Shown piece by piece: positions 54,397 to 62,341 of a DNA stretch of 64,000 nucleotides. A model generated the notes under the pieces. The model worked only from the letters and a program-made list of their open reading frames with translations, was not told the origin of the DNA and searched no databases. The DNA is from an uncultured Sphingomonadaceae bacterium (GTDB taxonomy: Bacteria; Pseudomonadota; Alphaproteobacteria; Sphingomonadales; Sphingomonadaceae): contig CANMWO010000002.1 in the NCBI GenBank assembly GCA_947501695.1, positions 124,001-188,000 on the forward strand. Reading direction: 5' to 3'. The translations under genes and the position numbers were made by a program. How positions within the stretch are numbered: position 1 is the first letter of the stretch; the number at the start of each line of letters is the position of its first letter.

Positions 54397-55965
54397 CTAG
54401 CGTAATTTTTCTTGCTGATAGCTTTCCAGCGTGCGCTCTAGCGATTTAAGCATTTTTTCGCGATCCTGATCAGACGGCAACGCACGGACTTTTTGTTGCA
54501 CTGACGAGCGCAGGGCAGCCAGCCGGGATGTCCAGTCCCGAGGCGCGATTAGCTGCTCGGCATCACTGCGGGCCGGTGCTTGCAATCGGGCTTCTGCTTG
54601 CGGGCGCAATTCCCATTGCTCTCCGAGAGAGGGTATGACGGGGGCATTATACTGCTTTGTGGTGATCAGATCGCTGGCGAGAGTCTGTAAGCCTTGTTCT
54701 TCGCCATGAACGACAAATATTGTCCCCGAAATCGGCGCATGTTCCTCTATCCACCCAGCAAGCCCCTTACGATCAGCATGATTGGAATAGCCGTCGAGGA
54801 TCGCGATATCAGCATTAACCGTCACATCATTGCCAGAGATGCGCACCATTTTAGCGCCGCTGGTCAACACAGAGCCCAATGTTCCGGCAACTTGAAAACC
54901 AGTGAACAAAACCCGCGATTGCCGCTTGGGCAGGTTGCGTATCAGATGGGGGCGGATCCGCCCACCTTCGCACATTCCAGACCCGGCAATAATCACCGCT
55001 CCTGTTATGTGGTTAAGCTGTTTGGATTCTGTGACAGACTGGACGAAGCGAATATTCGAACGCTTGAGCAGATCTGCTCCGTTGTCGCGATATTTGAGCA
55101 TCGCTCTGGTGACTTTTTGAGCGAGAGGTGCGTCAAGGAAGACATTGACCGGAGACAATCGCCCAGCGTCAAACAACGCCAAAAAATCTTCCAATATGAC
55201 TTGCGTCCGTTCGACAGCAAAAGCCGGAATAAGGAGGTTGCCTCCGGCTCCGAGAGTATCCTCGGTGAAATTAGCTAACGCTTCTCTGCGTTCACTGACT
55301 AACGTCTCTTCCCTCTCTCTCGCACCATAGGTCGCCTCGCAGATGATATGGTCATAACCACCGAGTTCCTGATCCTCGCAATTTATCGCTGTGCCGGAGC
55401 CGATGTCGCCGGATATCAGCAGCCGCTGGCCAGCGATGTTAATCTCCGCCGATGCCGAGCCGACGATATGGCGCGCATCCCATAAGCGAAAGTACACGCC
55501 ATTGCCCAAATCCACTTGCTCACAATAGTCCACAGCAGTGATGTTCTTCATCAGCTTTGTGACATCTGGTCCAGTATAAAGCGGGAAGAATGGCGGCAGG
55601 CCGGCGCGATCCGCGCGTCGGTTGCGCCGCTCCACCGACGCGGCTTGCAATTTCGCTGAGTCAAGCAGCAGCGGCTTCAATATATCGGCTGTGGGCGCAG
55701 TACAGTAAGTCGGGGGCTTACAGCCATGGGCATAAACACAAGGCAGTCGCCCGCTATGATCCAGATGCGCATGAGTGAGAATGATCGCATCGACTGTCCC
55801 GATATCGAACGGCAGCTTTTCGTAATTTAGCCGTTCAAGCGATCGGGTACCCTGAAACAAACCGCAATCAACCAGGATCGTTTTGCCCGCACCCCTAATT
55901 TCAAAACAGGATCCCGTAACTGTACCAGCGGCACCGTGAAATGTGATGTTAGTGGTTTCGGCCAT
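54397..55965 (-). CDS. Metallo-beta-lactamase-fold beta-CASP hydrolase
   Basis: A 522-residue protein. Metal-binding motif T-H-A-H-L-D-H-S-G (H-x-H-x-D-H), further ligands in D-A-R-H-I-V-G-S-A and I-S-G-D-I-G-S, and the beta-CASP insert with C-E-A-T-Y-G, A-F-A-V-E-R-T-Q, S-G-M-C-E-G-G-R and N-H-A-D. The family contains RNA exo/endonucleases (CPSF73/RNase-J-like); an RNA substrate is inferred. Non-enteric bacteria often carry this subtype in hypoxia/Usp clusters. It is convergent with the Usp gene at 53517 and follows another Usp gene by 18 bp. Confidence 0.9.
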   Translation of the reverse strand: MAETTNITFHGAAGTVTGSCFEIRGAGKTILVDCGLFQGTRSLERLNYEKLPFDIGTVDAIILTHAHLDHSGRLPCVYAHGCKPPTYCTAPTADILKPLLLDSAKLQAASVERRNRRADRAGLPPFFPLYTGPDVTKLMKNITAVDYCEQVDLGNGVYFRLWDARHIVGSASAEINIAGQRLLISGDIGSGTAINCEDQELGGYDHIICEATYGAREREETLVSERREALANFTEDTLGAGGNLLIPAFAVERTQVILEDFLALFDAGRLSPVNVFLDAPLAQKVTRAMLKYRDNGADLLKRSNIRFVQSVTESKQLNHITGAVIIAGSGMCEGGRIRPHLIRNLPKRQSRVLFTGFQVAGTLGSVLTSGAKMVRISGNDVTVNADIAILDGYSNHADRKGLAGWIEEHAPISGTIFVVHGEEQGLQTLASDLITTKQYNAPVIPSLGEQWELRPQAEARLQAPARSDAEQLIAPRDWTSRLAALRSSVQQKVRALPSDQDREKMLKSLERTLESYQQEKLR

Positions 55966-55983
55966 TACTCAACTCCCAAAAAC

Positions 55984-56796
55984 CTAGTGGGAGACAATGA
56001 GCGGCACTGGGCAATCCCGGAAAAGACTTCGTGTGACGCCGCCAAAAAGGAATTCTCGGGCCCGGCTGTGGCCATAGGCACCCATCACCATATAGCTGGC
56101 ATGCAGGGCTTCGACAGTCGATAGCAGTACCGCTTCAATAGAAGGTTTTTTCGCCGACATGCTGTGTATTTCAGAGGTGATTCCGTGGCGGGAGAGATAT
56201 TCTGACGCGGCCAGTGGCGGCAGGTCATGGTCTTTGTCCTCATCCACCGTCAGGATATGGACCGCCGTCGCCAAATGCAGCATGGGTACCGCGGCGCGCA
56301 GCGCATTGCCCGCTTCAAAACTGCCGTTCCAGGCGACGACGGCAGTACCGGTAGCATCAAATTTCTTTACATTATTAGGCTGAACAAGTGCTGGCACATG
56401 CGTGCTGAATAGCACATCGCCCAATATACCGAGCGGCAAAACATTATCCTTGTCGCCACTGGCAGAGCTTAAAATCATTATATCAGTAAGCGCGGAATTG
56501 CGCGCCAGACCACGAGCCGGACTGGCATTGGCTTCCTGATAATCCCAAGGAACATCTTCATCTGCCAATCGGCTTTCGATTTCAGTGCGTAATTTTTCGT
56601 CCGCTTCCCGCGTCAATTTCGCGACGTCGTAGACGACCGACATCCCGGTCACGCCATCAAAGGCCATTTGCGGATTATAGGGATTTGCACGCAGGCAGTG
56701 GAGATGGCCACCAATGGCACGGGTCACATCCAGCGCTGCTTGGAGCCTCGCCTCTAAACCGGAGTCGTCGTTGACGTAGAGCAGCACGGATTTCAT
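55984..56796 (-). CDS. Universal stress protein
   Basis: A 270-residue protein. ATG 56796 follows AGGAG by 7 nt and gives the start M-K-S-V-L-L-Y-V-N-D-D-S-G-L. The C-terminal Usp domain has the nucleotide loop G-A-Y-G-H-S-R-A-R-E-F-L-F-G-G-V-T; the N-terminal domain is more degenerate. It lies between the reductase (upstream) and the beta-CASP gene (downstream) in one direction and is probably cotranscribed with the latter. Confidence 0.88.
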   Translation of the reverse strand: MKSVLLYVNDDSGLEARLQAALDVTRAIGGHLHCLRANPYNPQMAFDGVTGMSVVYDVAKLTREADEKLRTEIESRLADEDVPWDYQEANASPARGLARNSALTDIMILSSASGDKDNVLPLGILGDVLFSTHVPALVQPNNVKKFDATGTAVVAWNGSFEAGNALRAAVPMLHLATAVHILTVDEDKDHDLPPLAASEYLSRHGITSEIHSMSAKKPSIEAVLLSTVEALHASYMVMGAYGHSRAREFLFGGVTRSLFRDCPVPLIVSH

Positions 56797-56812
56797 GATT
56801 TTTCTCCTATTT

Positions 56813-56841
56813 TTGATGACCTTCTGCTTGGAAATCATCAA
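56813..56841. promoter_or_regulatory. TTGATGA-N15-TCATCAA dyad upstream of the stress gene
   Basis: TTGATGA (56813-56819) and TCATCAA (56835-56841) are perfect inverted 7-mers 15 bp apart, 17-45 bp before the ATG at 56796. The half-sites resemble Fnr/FixK halves (TTGAT), but the spacing is much too long for one dimer, so this may be an mRNA hairpin or a different operator. Confidence 0.3.
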
Positions 56842-56931
56842 TGGTAGAAGTGTATCCCGATCATTTTGCGCTCTGTATAAGGGATGTTACGGAGCCGGCA
56901 GACACGCGCGAAAACTTACGCAGGCTTTGTT

Positions 56932-57513
56932 TCATTCACCGTTGGCACCGTGCGCGATCATTTTTTTCAGCCACCGCTCACGATGCTTCGCACTGCTGTC
57001 GACATTTCCGATCAAGGAAGTCGCAACCGGATCTATCCCCGCCATCGCCAATATGTTTCGCTTGAAACTGCGCACGCTATGCGAAGCAAAATAAGCGCGA
57101 TAAAAAAAGGCCGGCATGCCCATGGTGACAATCAGCCGCGCCGACCGTCCGTGCAGCAATTTCTTGGGCATGCGTTTTTCTTCTTCATAGCTGAGCGCGA
57201 AACCCGGTCGAAACGCCTGCTCGATAAACGCCTTTAGCAGCGCTGGCATATCGCCCATCCAAAGGGGATAGAGAATGACTATATGTTGTGCCCATTTGAT
57301 CGCATCCTGACCCGGTTTGACATCGGCGGGCATGGGTTCATCCATCCATTGGCTCCGGCTTTGCAATATCGGAATATCTTTCCCCGCCAGCCGGATTTCC
57401 CTCACTTCATGTCCCGCTTCTTTCGCCGCATGGGCATAGGCAGAGACTAGGGCATGTCCAAAACGTCCTGGATCAGGGTCGGGATGAGCGTCAATAATCG
57501 CGATGCGTTTCAT
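56932..57513 (-). CDS. Flavodoxin-fold NAD(P)H oxidoreductase
   Basis: A 193-residue protein of the NQO1/MdaB/KefF-like family. Start R-I-A-I-I-D-A-H-P-D-P for FMN phosphate binding, then I-V-I-L-Y-P-L-W-M-G-D-M-P-A-L-L-K-A-F-I-E-Q-A-F-R-P-G-F-A, the classic quinone-reductase segment, and V-T-M-G-M-P-A-F-F-Y. It probably reduces quinones by two electrons, protecting against redox stress. It lies 12 bp downstream of the secreted protein gene at 57526, in the same direction. Confidence 0.88.
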   Translation of the reverse strand: MKRIAIIDAHPDPDPGRFGHALVSAYAHAAKEAGHEVREIRLAGKDIPILQSRSQWMDEPMPADVKPGQDAIKWAQHIVILYPLWMGDMPALLKAFIEQAFRPGFALSYEEEKRMPKKLLHGRSARLIVTMGMPAFFYRAYFASHSVRSFKRNILAMAGIDPVATSLIGNVDSSAKHRERWLKKMIAHGANGE

Positions 57514-57525
57514 GGCCTTTCTCCG

Positions 57526-58146
57526 CTATTTTTCTTTGCTTGCCGGGCTTTGCCATTGGAACGCTGCTACCAGTTCCATCAAAGCTTCTTGGGCAGATAT
57601 GTCGAGCTCGTGAGGATAGGATGCAATCAGACGGGCGTCCCAATAGCCATAGTCAATCGCAGTCAGGCTCACATGCCACGGCACGTCATCTTTCTGTCCG
57701 TCAAATATACCTTGATAGGCGGTCAGGTCTTCTCGCCCCGATACGAAATAATCGCCTTCCGACTCAATGGAGGCGCTGGCATAATGCGACATGACCGTGG
57801 GCTTGATGATCTGATAATGGTCGCGGGCCGTCAAATCTTCGAGATGGACGACCGCAATATCAACGGCGATGAGCTGCTCACCGATTGTTCGTTCATAGCG
57901 GATCTGGAAATTGTCGCCGGAGAAATCGGTGGTCATTTCACACAGCCGTTTAAACCCAGCCGTTTCGGCGGGAAAAACGAAACCGCTATCCTTGTGGACG
58001 ATAGCGGAGCCGCCCTTATAGGGTGCGAAGGGATCGAAGAGAGGTTCGGAACCGATCACACATTCCGCTGCAACGGGCGTACTGGCGAAGCATAGCAGGC
58101 CTACGCCGATCAAAAGACTGCGAGAAAATTGCGTACGAAAAAGCAT
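57526..58146 (-). CDS. Secreted protein of unknown function
   Basis: A 206-residue protein with a Sec signal peptide (S-R-S-L-L-I-G-V-G-L-L-C-F-A-S-T-P-V-A-A-E). The mature part begins C-V-I-G-S-E-P-L-F-D-P-F and appears to be beta-rich. The Cys directly after A-A-E could be at a lipoprotein position only if cleavage were atypical. No family recognised. It is the second of a probable minus-strand operon 58546-56932. Confidence 0.7.
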   Translation of the reverse strand: MLFRTQFSRSLLIGVGLLCFASTPVAAECVIGSEPLFDPFAPYKGGSAIVHKDSGFVFPAETAGFKRLCEMTTDFSGDNFQIRYERTIGEQLIAVDIAVVHLEDLTARDHYQIIKPTVMSHYASASIESEGDYFVSGREDLTAYQGIFDGQKDDVPWHVSLTAIDYGYWDARLIASYPHELDISAQEALMELVAAFQWQSPASKEK

Positions 58147-58186
58147 GATGGTTCCTCCATTTTAGCCCCCATGGCTGGCGAAAACC

Positions 58187-58546
58187 CTATTCGTGGCAGC
58201 TGACCACTTTAAACGGCAGCTCACTGTCATCGGTTTCCGTGATGGTCAGATATTCACCGACCCTGATCGGATGGTTTTGTAGTCCGAATATCGTTTCGTC
58301 ATCATCATCACCGACCTTGTAGGAAAAGACCCAGCCCTTGTCGGTTGTGATCACGACCCCATTTTGGTCCCGCTGACCGGGCCAGAAACGCCGAACCACT
58401 GGCCGCTTTTCTGCTTTACGGAGCGCAGCGGGATCAATCATTTCTTTATCGTCCAGAGGGACGCGAAACACATAAGCATGAGCTGATGATCCGTTAGGAT
58501 GATCAGCGGTTCGGGCCAGTTCAAGGCGTATTGTTTTCCAAGTCAT
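58187..58546 (-). CDS. Conserved hypothetical soluble protein
   Basis: A 119-residue protein: W-K-T-I-R-L-E-L-A-R-T-A-D-H-P-N-G-S-S-A-H-A-Y at the N-terminus, R-R-F-W-P-G-Q in the middle and H-P-I-R-V-G-E-Y-L-T-I-T-E near the end. I have seen this layout in alphaproteobacterial stress clusters but cannot name a domain. It is the first gene of the minus-strand group leading through the reductase and Usp genes, with a 16-bp perfect palindrome 36 bp upstream of its ATG. Confidence 0.68.
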   Translation of the reverse strand: MTWKTIRLELARTADHPNGSSAHAYVFRVPLDDKEMIDPAALRKAEKRPVVRRFWPGQRDQNGVVITTDKGWVFSYKVGDDDDETIFGLQNHPIRVGEYLTITETDDSELPFKVVSCHE

Positions 58547-58581
58547 ATCCGATATCTGGAGCGAGATGCATCACAGCGCGA

Positions 58582-58597
58582 TACGCAATATTGCGTA
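58582..58597. promoter_or_regulatory. 16-bp perfect palindrome upstream of the 58546 operon
   Basis: TACGCAAT-ATTGCGTA is a perfect 16-bp dyad 36-51 bp before the ATG at 58546. Its ATACGCAA half resembles the ATACGTAA boxes near fixLJ at 7 of 8 positions. It is a likely operator for the reductase-Usp-beta-CASP gene group. Confidence 0.45.
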
Positions 58598-58693
58598 GGT
58601 AAATAGGAATGAACCTATTTCGTAGTTGAGAAGCGGCTTTATCGGAGCTCCACTAAAAACCGGGCTTTGACGGACGGTATCGACACAGCATTC

Positions 58694-58734
58694 ACTAGCG
58701 TTGTGACCGCTATATCCCGAAAGCGGACGCTAGT
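58694..58734. repeat. GTCCGC-type palindromic repeat with outer arms
   Basis: The inner part CCGC-TATATCCCGAAA-GCGG belongs to the repeat family at 34082-34105. Here an additional outer pair, ACTAGCGT (58694-58701) and ACGCTAGT (58727-58734), extends the dyad. A low-confidence 65-codon minus-strand frame follows (58730-58927, TTG start); no other gene is seen between 58547 and 58920. Confidence 0.65.
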
Positions 58735-58920
58735 AAGTTGCGATAGGCTCGCCTCGGATTGGAAACTTAGTAAGTTGCGCGACCAAACTTTCAGACGCTG
58801 CATTGAGTTGTTTGGGATCGATGGTCATTTCGAAAAACAGGTCCATCATGCCAGCGCCGTCGCAAGGAGCCAATTCAGCCTTGCCTCTAGTTCGAAAAAT
58901 ATACGTATTGCCTGATTTGA

Positions 58921-59538
58921 TGGACAATCGACCTCAAGGTTTGGTTCAACAAAACCCAAATTGATTTTTGTGGTTTCGCCAAAGCTCTGATCAGCATGGT
59001 ACCAGCAGCAGGTGATGCTAAACTCATACAGGACCAAATCTATCGACATCAGGACATTGCTGATCGACTACTCCATGGTACCATCATTCAAAAAAGAAAG
59101 GTTTTATTAGACCATAATATCAGCGTTCAAGTGCGCGAGCAGAATATCGAACTAAGCTTCAAGCCAGAGCCTGACAACGAGCCGATGCATGTCTTCGTTG
59201 ATGCCAAACTCGTTAAGCGGGGAAGCGAGTTCAAACTCACTGTTCCACCAACCGGATCACCTCCAAAGTCCGTTCCAAATCCGACGCTCCAGAAACTCGT
59301 TGCGCAAGCTTTTGCTGCTCAAGATCATATGCTTGGCAACAAACCAAATTCCGCGATCGCTCATTACAGCCGTCGTTATTTGGGACAGCTTGTCAGGATA
59401 TCCTGGCTCGCATCGGGTATTGTTGCAGCCATTATGGATGGCACGCAACCACCTGAACTAACGGGCCGCAAGCTTACTCGCGCCAATAGCATTCCGCTCG
59501 ATTGGCCAAGCCAGCGCAAAATGTTCGGGTTCACCTGA
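58921..59538 (+). pseudogene. C-terminal remnant of a serine recombinase
   Basis: About 205 codons, open from just after a TGA at 58918, ending S-R-R-Y-L-G-Q-L-V-R-I-S-W-L-A-S-G-I-V, then D-G-T-Q-P-P-E-L-T-G and I-P-L-D-W-P-S-Q-R-K. This matches the usual C-terminal end of large serine recombinases (L-x-R-L-x-F-L-A-P-x-I...G-x-Q-P-x-x-L...P-L-x-W-x-x-Q). The catalytic resolvase domain and zinc ribbon are missing, so it cannot recombine DNA. It lies next to the 3' end of tRNA-Arg, consistent with the scar of a lost integrated element. An ATG at 58996 could express 180 residues. Confidence 0.68.
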
Positions 59539-59754
59539 ACCGCTGCGCTCGAACTTCCAAAAATAGTCACATGCATCTGACAGCCACAAAAACGGCCTGT
59601 GAGACGGACGGCATATGTTTGCCTATATCGCGACCGCCAAATCGTCCCTAGTCACCATTTTGAATCCCGCAGTTTACCTAACCTTCGGAAGTTCGGGGGC
59701 TAAATCTGGTAATCCAAAGGTTCTTAAGTATTTGATATATATAGTAAAAATTAT

Positions 59755-59831
59755 TGGTGCGCCCGACAGGAATCGAACCTGTGGCCCCCAGATTAGGAAT
59801 CTGATGCTCTATCCGACTGAGCTACGGGCGC
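59755..59831 (-). tRNA. tRNA-Arg (anticodon CCU)
   Basis: A complete cloverleaf on the minus strand: acceptor GCGCCCG/CGGGCGC, D-arm GCTC...GAGC, anticodon loop TTCCTAA with CCT at positions 34-36, T-arm ACAGG-TTCGAAT-CCTGT, and an encoded 3' ACCA. Length 77 nt. It decodes AGG. tRNA-Arg(CCU) genes are common integration sites, which fits the recombinase remnant just beyond its 3' end. Confidence 0.97.
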
Positions 59832-59871
59832 GTTGAGGCTTTTTAGCTGCTGCTATGTCGATAGACCAGCG

Positions 59872-60378
59872 TCAATTTTGCGATTTTGGCGGCGTAACTG
59901 GTAGCGGGAGCGGCATTATCTCTACGCCCTCCTCCTTTAGTTCAGCTACGTCGTCTGTTGATGCCGTACCATGAATCGGAGTCGCATCTTTTTCACCATA
60001 GTGAATCGCACGCGCCTGTTCGGAGAAATCTGCTCCAACCCACTTTGATTTTTCTAGCATCTTCGCTTGGGCATCAGCGACCTTGCCGATCAATTCCTTA
60101 TATTCTGAAGGAATCTCGACAGCCTTGCCTACCGAATGTGTGTCATCCATTGCGTCAGATACGTTCGTTTGCTTCGCTGAAGATATGGCTCCATCGGAAC
60201 GCTGATTGCCTTTGATACCCACGTTAGGTGCCATCGCGGCTTTCTCGATAGTTTTGGCTCCGCAAGTGGGACAGTCAATCAGCCCAGCTAGCTGTTGTTC
60301 TTCATAATCGCGCGAAGAACCAAACCAGCCCTCAAACTGATGCCCACCTTCACGGCAGACAAGATCAAATACGATCAT
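59872..60378 (-). CDS. DUF1178 family protein
   Basis: A 168-residue protein beginning M-I-V-F-D-L-V-C-R-E-G-G-H-Q-F-E-G-W-F-G-S-S-R-D-Y, with a zinc-ribbon-like pair (V-C near residue 7-8, then C-P-T-C-G-A-K) and a helical C-terminus. This matches DUF1178, a conserved alpha/betaproteobacterial family of unknown function that often neighbours nitrilase-family hydrolases and glutaredoxin. Its ATG overlaps the stop of the upstream hydrolase gene by 4 bp (ATGA). Confidence 0.9.
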   Translation of the reverse strand: MIVFDLVCREGGHQFEGWFGSSRDYEEQQLAGLIDCPTCGAKTIEKAAMAPNVGIKGNQRSDGAISSAKQTNVSDAMDDTHSVGKAVEIPSEYKELIGKVADAQAKMLEKSKWVGADFSEQARAIHYGEKDATPIHGTASTDDVAELKEEGVEIMPLPLPVTPPKSQN

Positions 60379-61214
60379 AAAGATGCCTTTGGTGATACGA
60401 ATGGACGGCGATTGGCAATCGCTGGAATACGGCTCCGAATCTTAACAATATCAGCTAGGTCGATTTCACATATCCCGATACCAGTAGCGGTTCCCATGTC
60501 CAACAAGACCTCTCCCCAAGGATTTATTACCATGGAATGGCCATAAGTCGTGCGACCATCTTGATGCAAGCCGGATTGTGCTGCCGCGACCACAAAAACG
60601 CCAGCCTCAATCGCGCGGGCGCGTAACAATATCTCCCAATGGGCTTTGCCGGTCGGGACTGTAAAAGCGGCTGGTATCGAGAGAATATCTGCTCCTGCAT
60701 TGGTCAGCGCCTCAAAGAGCGCAGGAAACCGAAGGTCATAGCAAATGGAAAAGCCGATGGTAGCCTTACCCACCGGCGCTGTGATCGCCTCAGATCCGCC
60801 TTGATAGGCGGCAGATTCGCGCCAAGTCTCGCCTGTATCGAGATCAACATCAAAAAGATGGATTTTATCGTAGCGTACAATGATCTTGCCATCTGGGTCG
60901 ATAAGGAACGATCGATTGACCCATTTGCTCGCATCATTGGCATCATGCCTTATCGCCAGAGAACCAATGGCAACCCAGATTTTTGTTCGAGCAGCTGATA
61001 CGCGGGCTTCTTGCAGAACAAGATCATCATGTTCCTGGCGGATATTTGAAGTTGCGCGATTTCGATCGCGATCAAGAAGGCCGGTCATTTCCGGTGTAAA
61101 CAGGATTTCAGCTCCCTGTTCTGCGGCCTCATTTATTTGATTTCGTAATGACATTGCATTGATAGCGGGATCTATGCCGCTACACATCTGGGCCAAGGCG
61201 ATTCGACTTGGCAA
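60375..61214 (-). CDS. Carbon-nitrogen hydrolase (nitrilase superfamily)
   Basis: A 279-residue enzyme with the Glu-Lys-Cys triad visible: E in L-F-T-P-E-M-T-G, K in R-Y-D-K-I-H-L-F-D-V, and C in G-F-S-I-C-Y-D-L-R-F-P. The D-L-R-F-P sequence and the neighbours (grx, DUF1178) suggest a Nit1/Nit2-type omega-amidase or deaminated-glutathione amidase; this is inference. The start is TTG at 61214, directly after the glutaredoxin stop codon, because the family N-terminus I-A-L-A-Q-M requires it. Confidence 0.9.
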   Translation of the reverse strand: MPSRIALAQMCSGIDPAINAMSLRNQINEAAEQGAEILFTPEMTGLLDRDRNRATSNIRQEHDDLVLQEARVSAARTKIWVAIGSLAIRHDANDASKWVNRSFLIDPDGKIIVRYDKIHLFDVDLDTGETWRESAAYQGGSEAITAPVGKATIGFSICYDLRFPALFEALTNAGADILSIPAAFTVPTGKAHWEILLRARAIEAGVFVVAAAQSGLHQDGRTTYGHSMVINPWGEVLLDMGTATGIGICEIDLADIVKIRSRIPAIANRRPFVSPKASL

Positions 61215-61472
61215 TTATACGGCCAACAGTTCGTCCAATTTTCCGGCATCATTAAGCGACGCAAGATCATCAGAACCACCAATATGATCACCGTTGATAA
61301 ATATTTGCGGCACTGTGGTTCTCCCACCAGCCCGCTGAATCATCTCCTCGCGCTTAGGCCCGCCCATGGTTATGTCGGTTTCCTCAAACACCACGCCCTT
61401 GTCCTTCAGCAAGCCTTTCGCTCGAAAACAATATCCGCACGTGAATTTGGTGTAAATTTCAACTTTTGCCAT
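61215..61472 (-). CDS. grxC: Glutaredoxin 3
   Basis: An 85-residue thiol-disulfide oxidoreductase. Active site T-C-G-Y-C-F (C-x-x-C), T-V-P-Q-I-F-I-N-G-D-H-I-G-G-S-D-D-L for glutathione binding, and a standard length. It uses glutathione to reduce protein disulfides. ATG 61472 gives the canonical N-terminus A-K-V-E-I-Y-T-K; the frame upstream to 61532 is not needed. It is the first of the grxC-hydrolase-DUF1178 operon, probably after comF. Confidence 0.95.
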   Translation of the reverse strand: MAKVEIYTKFTCGYCFRAKGLLKDKGVVFEETDITMGGPKREEMIQRAGGRTTVPQIFINGDHIGGSDDLASLNDAGKLDELLAV

Positions 61473-61560
61473 AGAATTATTCCAATATTTATCGATTACC
61501 CTGCAAATGGCCCCGATCAAGCGGTAAATCAACTCTGATGACAGGAGTGCGTCACTTTAA

Positions 61561-62301
61561 TCAGGCTTTGTCATAATCGCTTAAAACTCTCGCCCAACAG
61601 AAAACCAAAACTCTCTCCGCACCGAATTTTTTTAGTAGTTTGGCACAGGCATTGGCCGTGGATCCAGTTGTATATACGTCATCCACCAATATGATGGTTT
61701 TTCCGGCAACTCGGTCACCCACATTTGATGGTATTAGAAATGCTTCATTGACGATTTTGCGGCGCTTTTTGGCCGGCATTGATCGCAGGGGTGGCGTTGC
61801 ATTCTTACGGACGAGAATATCGCTATGCATCGCAAGACCGATCTGTTTGGAAAGCGCTTTCCCGATAAGTACCGATTGATTAAATCCGCGCGACCATAGA
61901 CGCCAGCGATGCAAGGGCACTGGAATGATAAGCGCATCCGTCGATACCTCATCTGAAAAGCGCTCCATATGTTGGCCGATCAGCTCTGCCAATCCAAGAC
62001 GTGCGCCATATTTCAGTCGCATGGCCAGTAAGCTGCTCTTATCATCATATGCGACCACAGCCCGCACACCATCATGTGCCGGCCGTTCCTTTAGACAAGA
62101 CAGGCATTGAGCGCCTTCGCCTTGAGAGAAAGCGAACGGCTTTCCGCAAGATGCGCACCAAGGTTCATTCAAAAAATTTAGCTTTTGCCAGCATGGCAAA
62201 CAAAACCGATTGTCGGCCTCCACTGTGACGCCACATATCGGGCAGCGCGGTGGCAACGCGAAATCAACGACCATTTTTAGGAGAGCCGACAAAATCCTCA
62301 T
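61561..62301 (-). CDS. comF: ComF family phosphoribosyltransferase-like protein
   Basis: A 246-residue protein. An N-terminal double zinc ribbon (C-P-I-C-G...C-L-P-C-W, C-A-S-C-G...C-L-S-C-L) precedes a PRTase domain with the PRPP loop I-I-L-V-D-D-V-Y-T-T-G-S-T. ComF proteins are linked to DNA uptake in naturally competent bacteria; in other species the role is unclear. The start at ATG 62301 (M-R-I-L-S-A-L-L-K) is preferred over the frame reaching 62358, which overlaps the divergent methyltransferase gene. Confidence 0.9.
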   Translation of the reverse strand: MRILSALLKMVVDFALPPRCPICGVTVEADNRFCLPCWQKLNFLNEPWCASCGKPFAFSQGEGAQCLSCLKERPAHDGVRAVVAYDDKSSLLAMRLKYGARLGLAELIGQHMERFSDEVSTDALIIPVPLHRWRLWSRGFNQSVLIGKALSKQIGLAMHSDILVRKNATPPLRSMPAKKRRKIVNEAFLIPSNVGDRVAGKTIILVDDVYTTGSTANACAKLLKKFGAERVLVFCWARVLSDYDKA

Positions 62302-62341
62302 TAGCTCTTGTCGCCCGTTCCTCTCGAAGGCACAAGACCAT

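Noticed and set aside
56813-56841. Classical Fnr/FixK operator before the universal stress gene
   Set aside because: Half-sites TTGAT/ATCAA are present but separated by 19 bp rather than 4, so it cannot be a single Fnr-type dimer site.
58730-58927. 65-codon minus-strand frame beside the palindromic repeat
   Set aside because: TTG start without SD and overlap with the recombinase remnant region; protein-like but unsupported.
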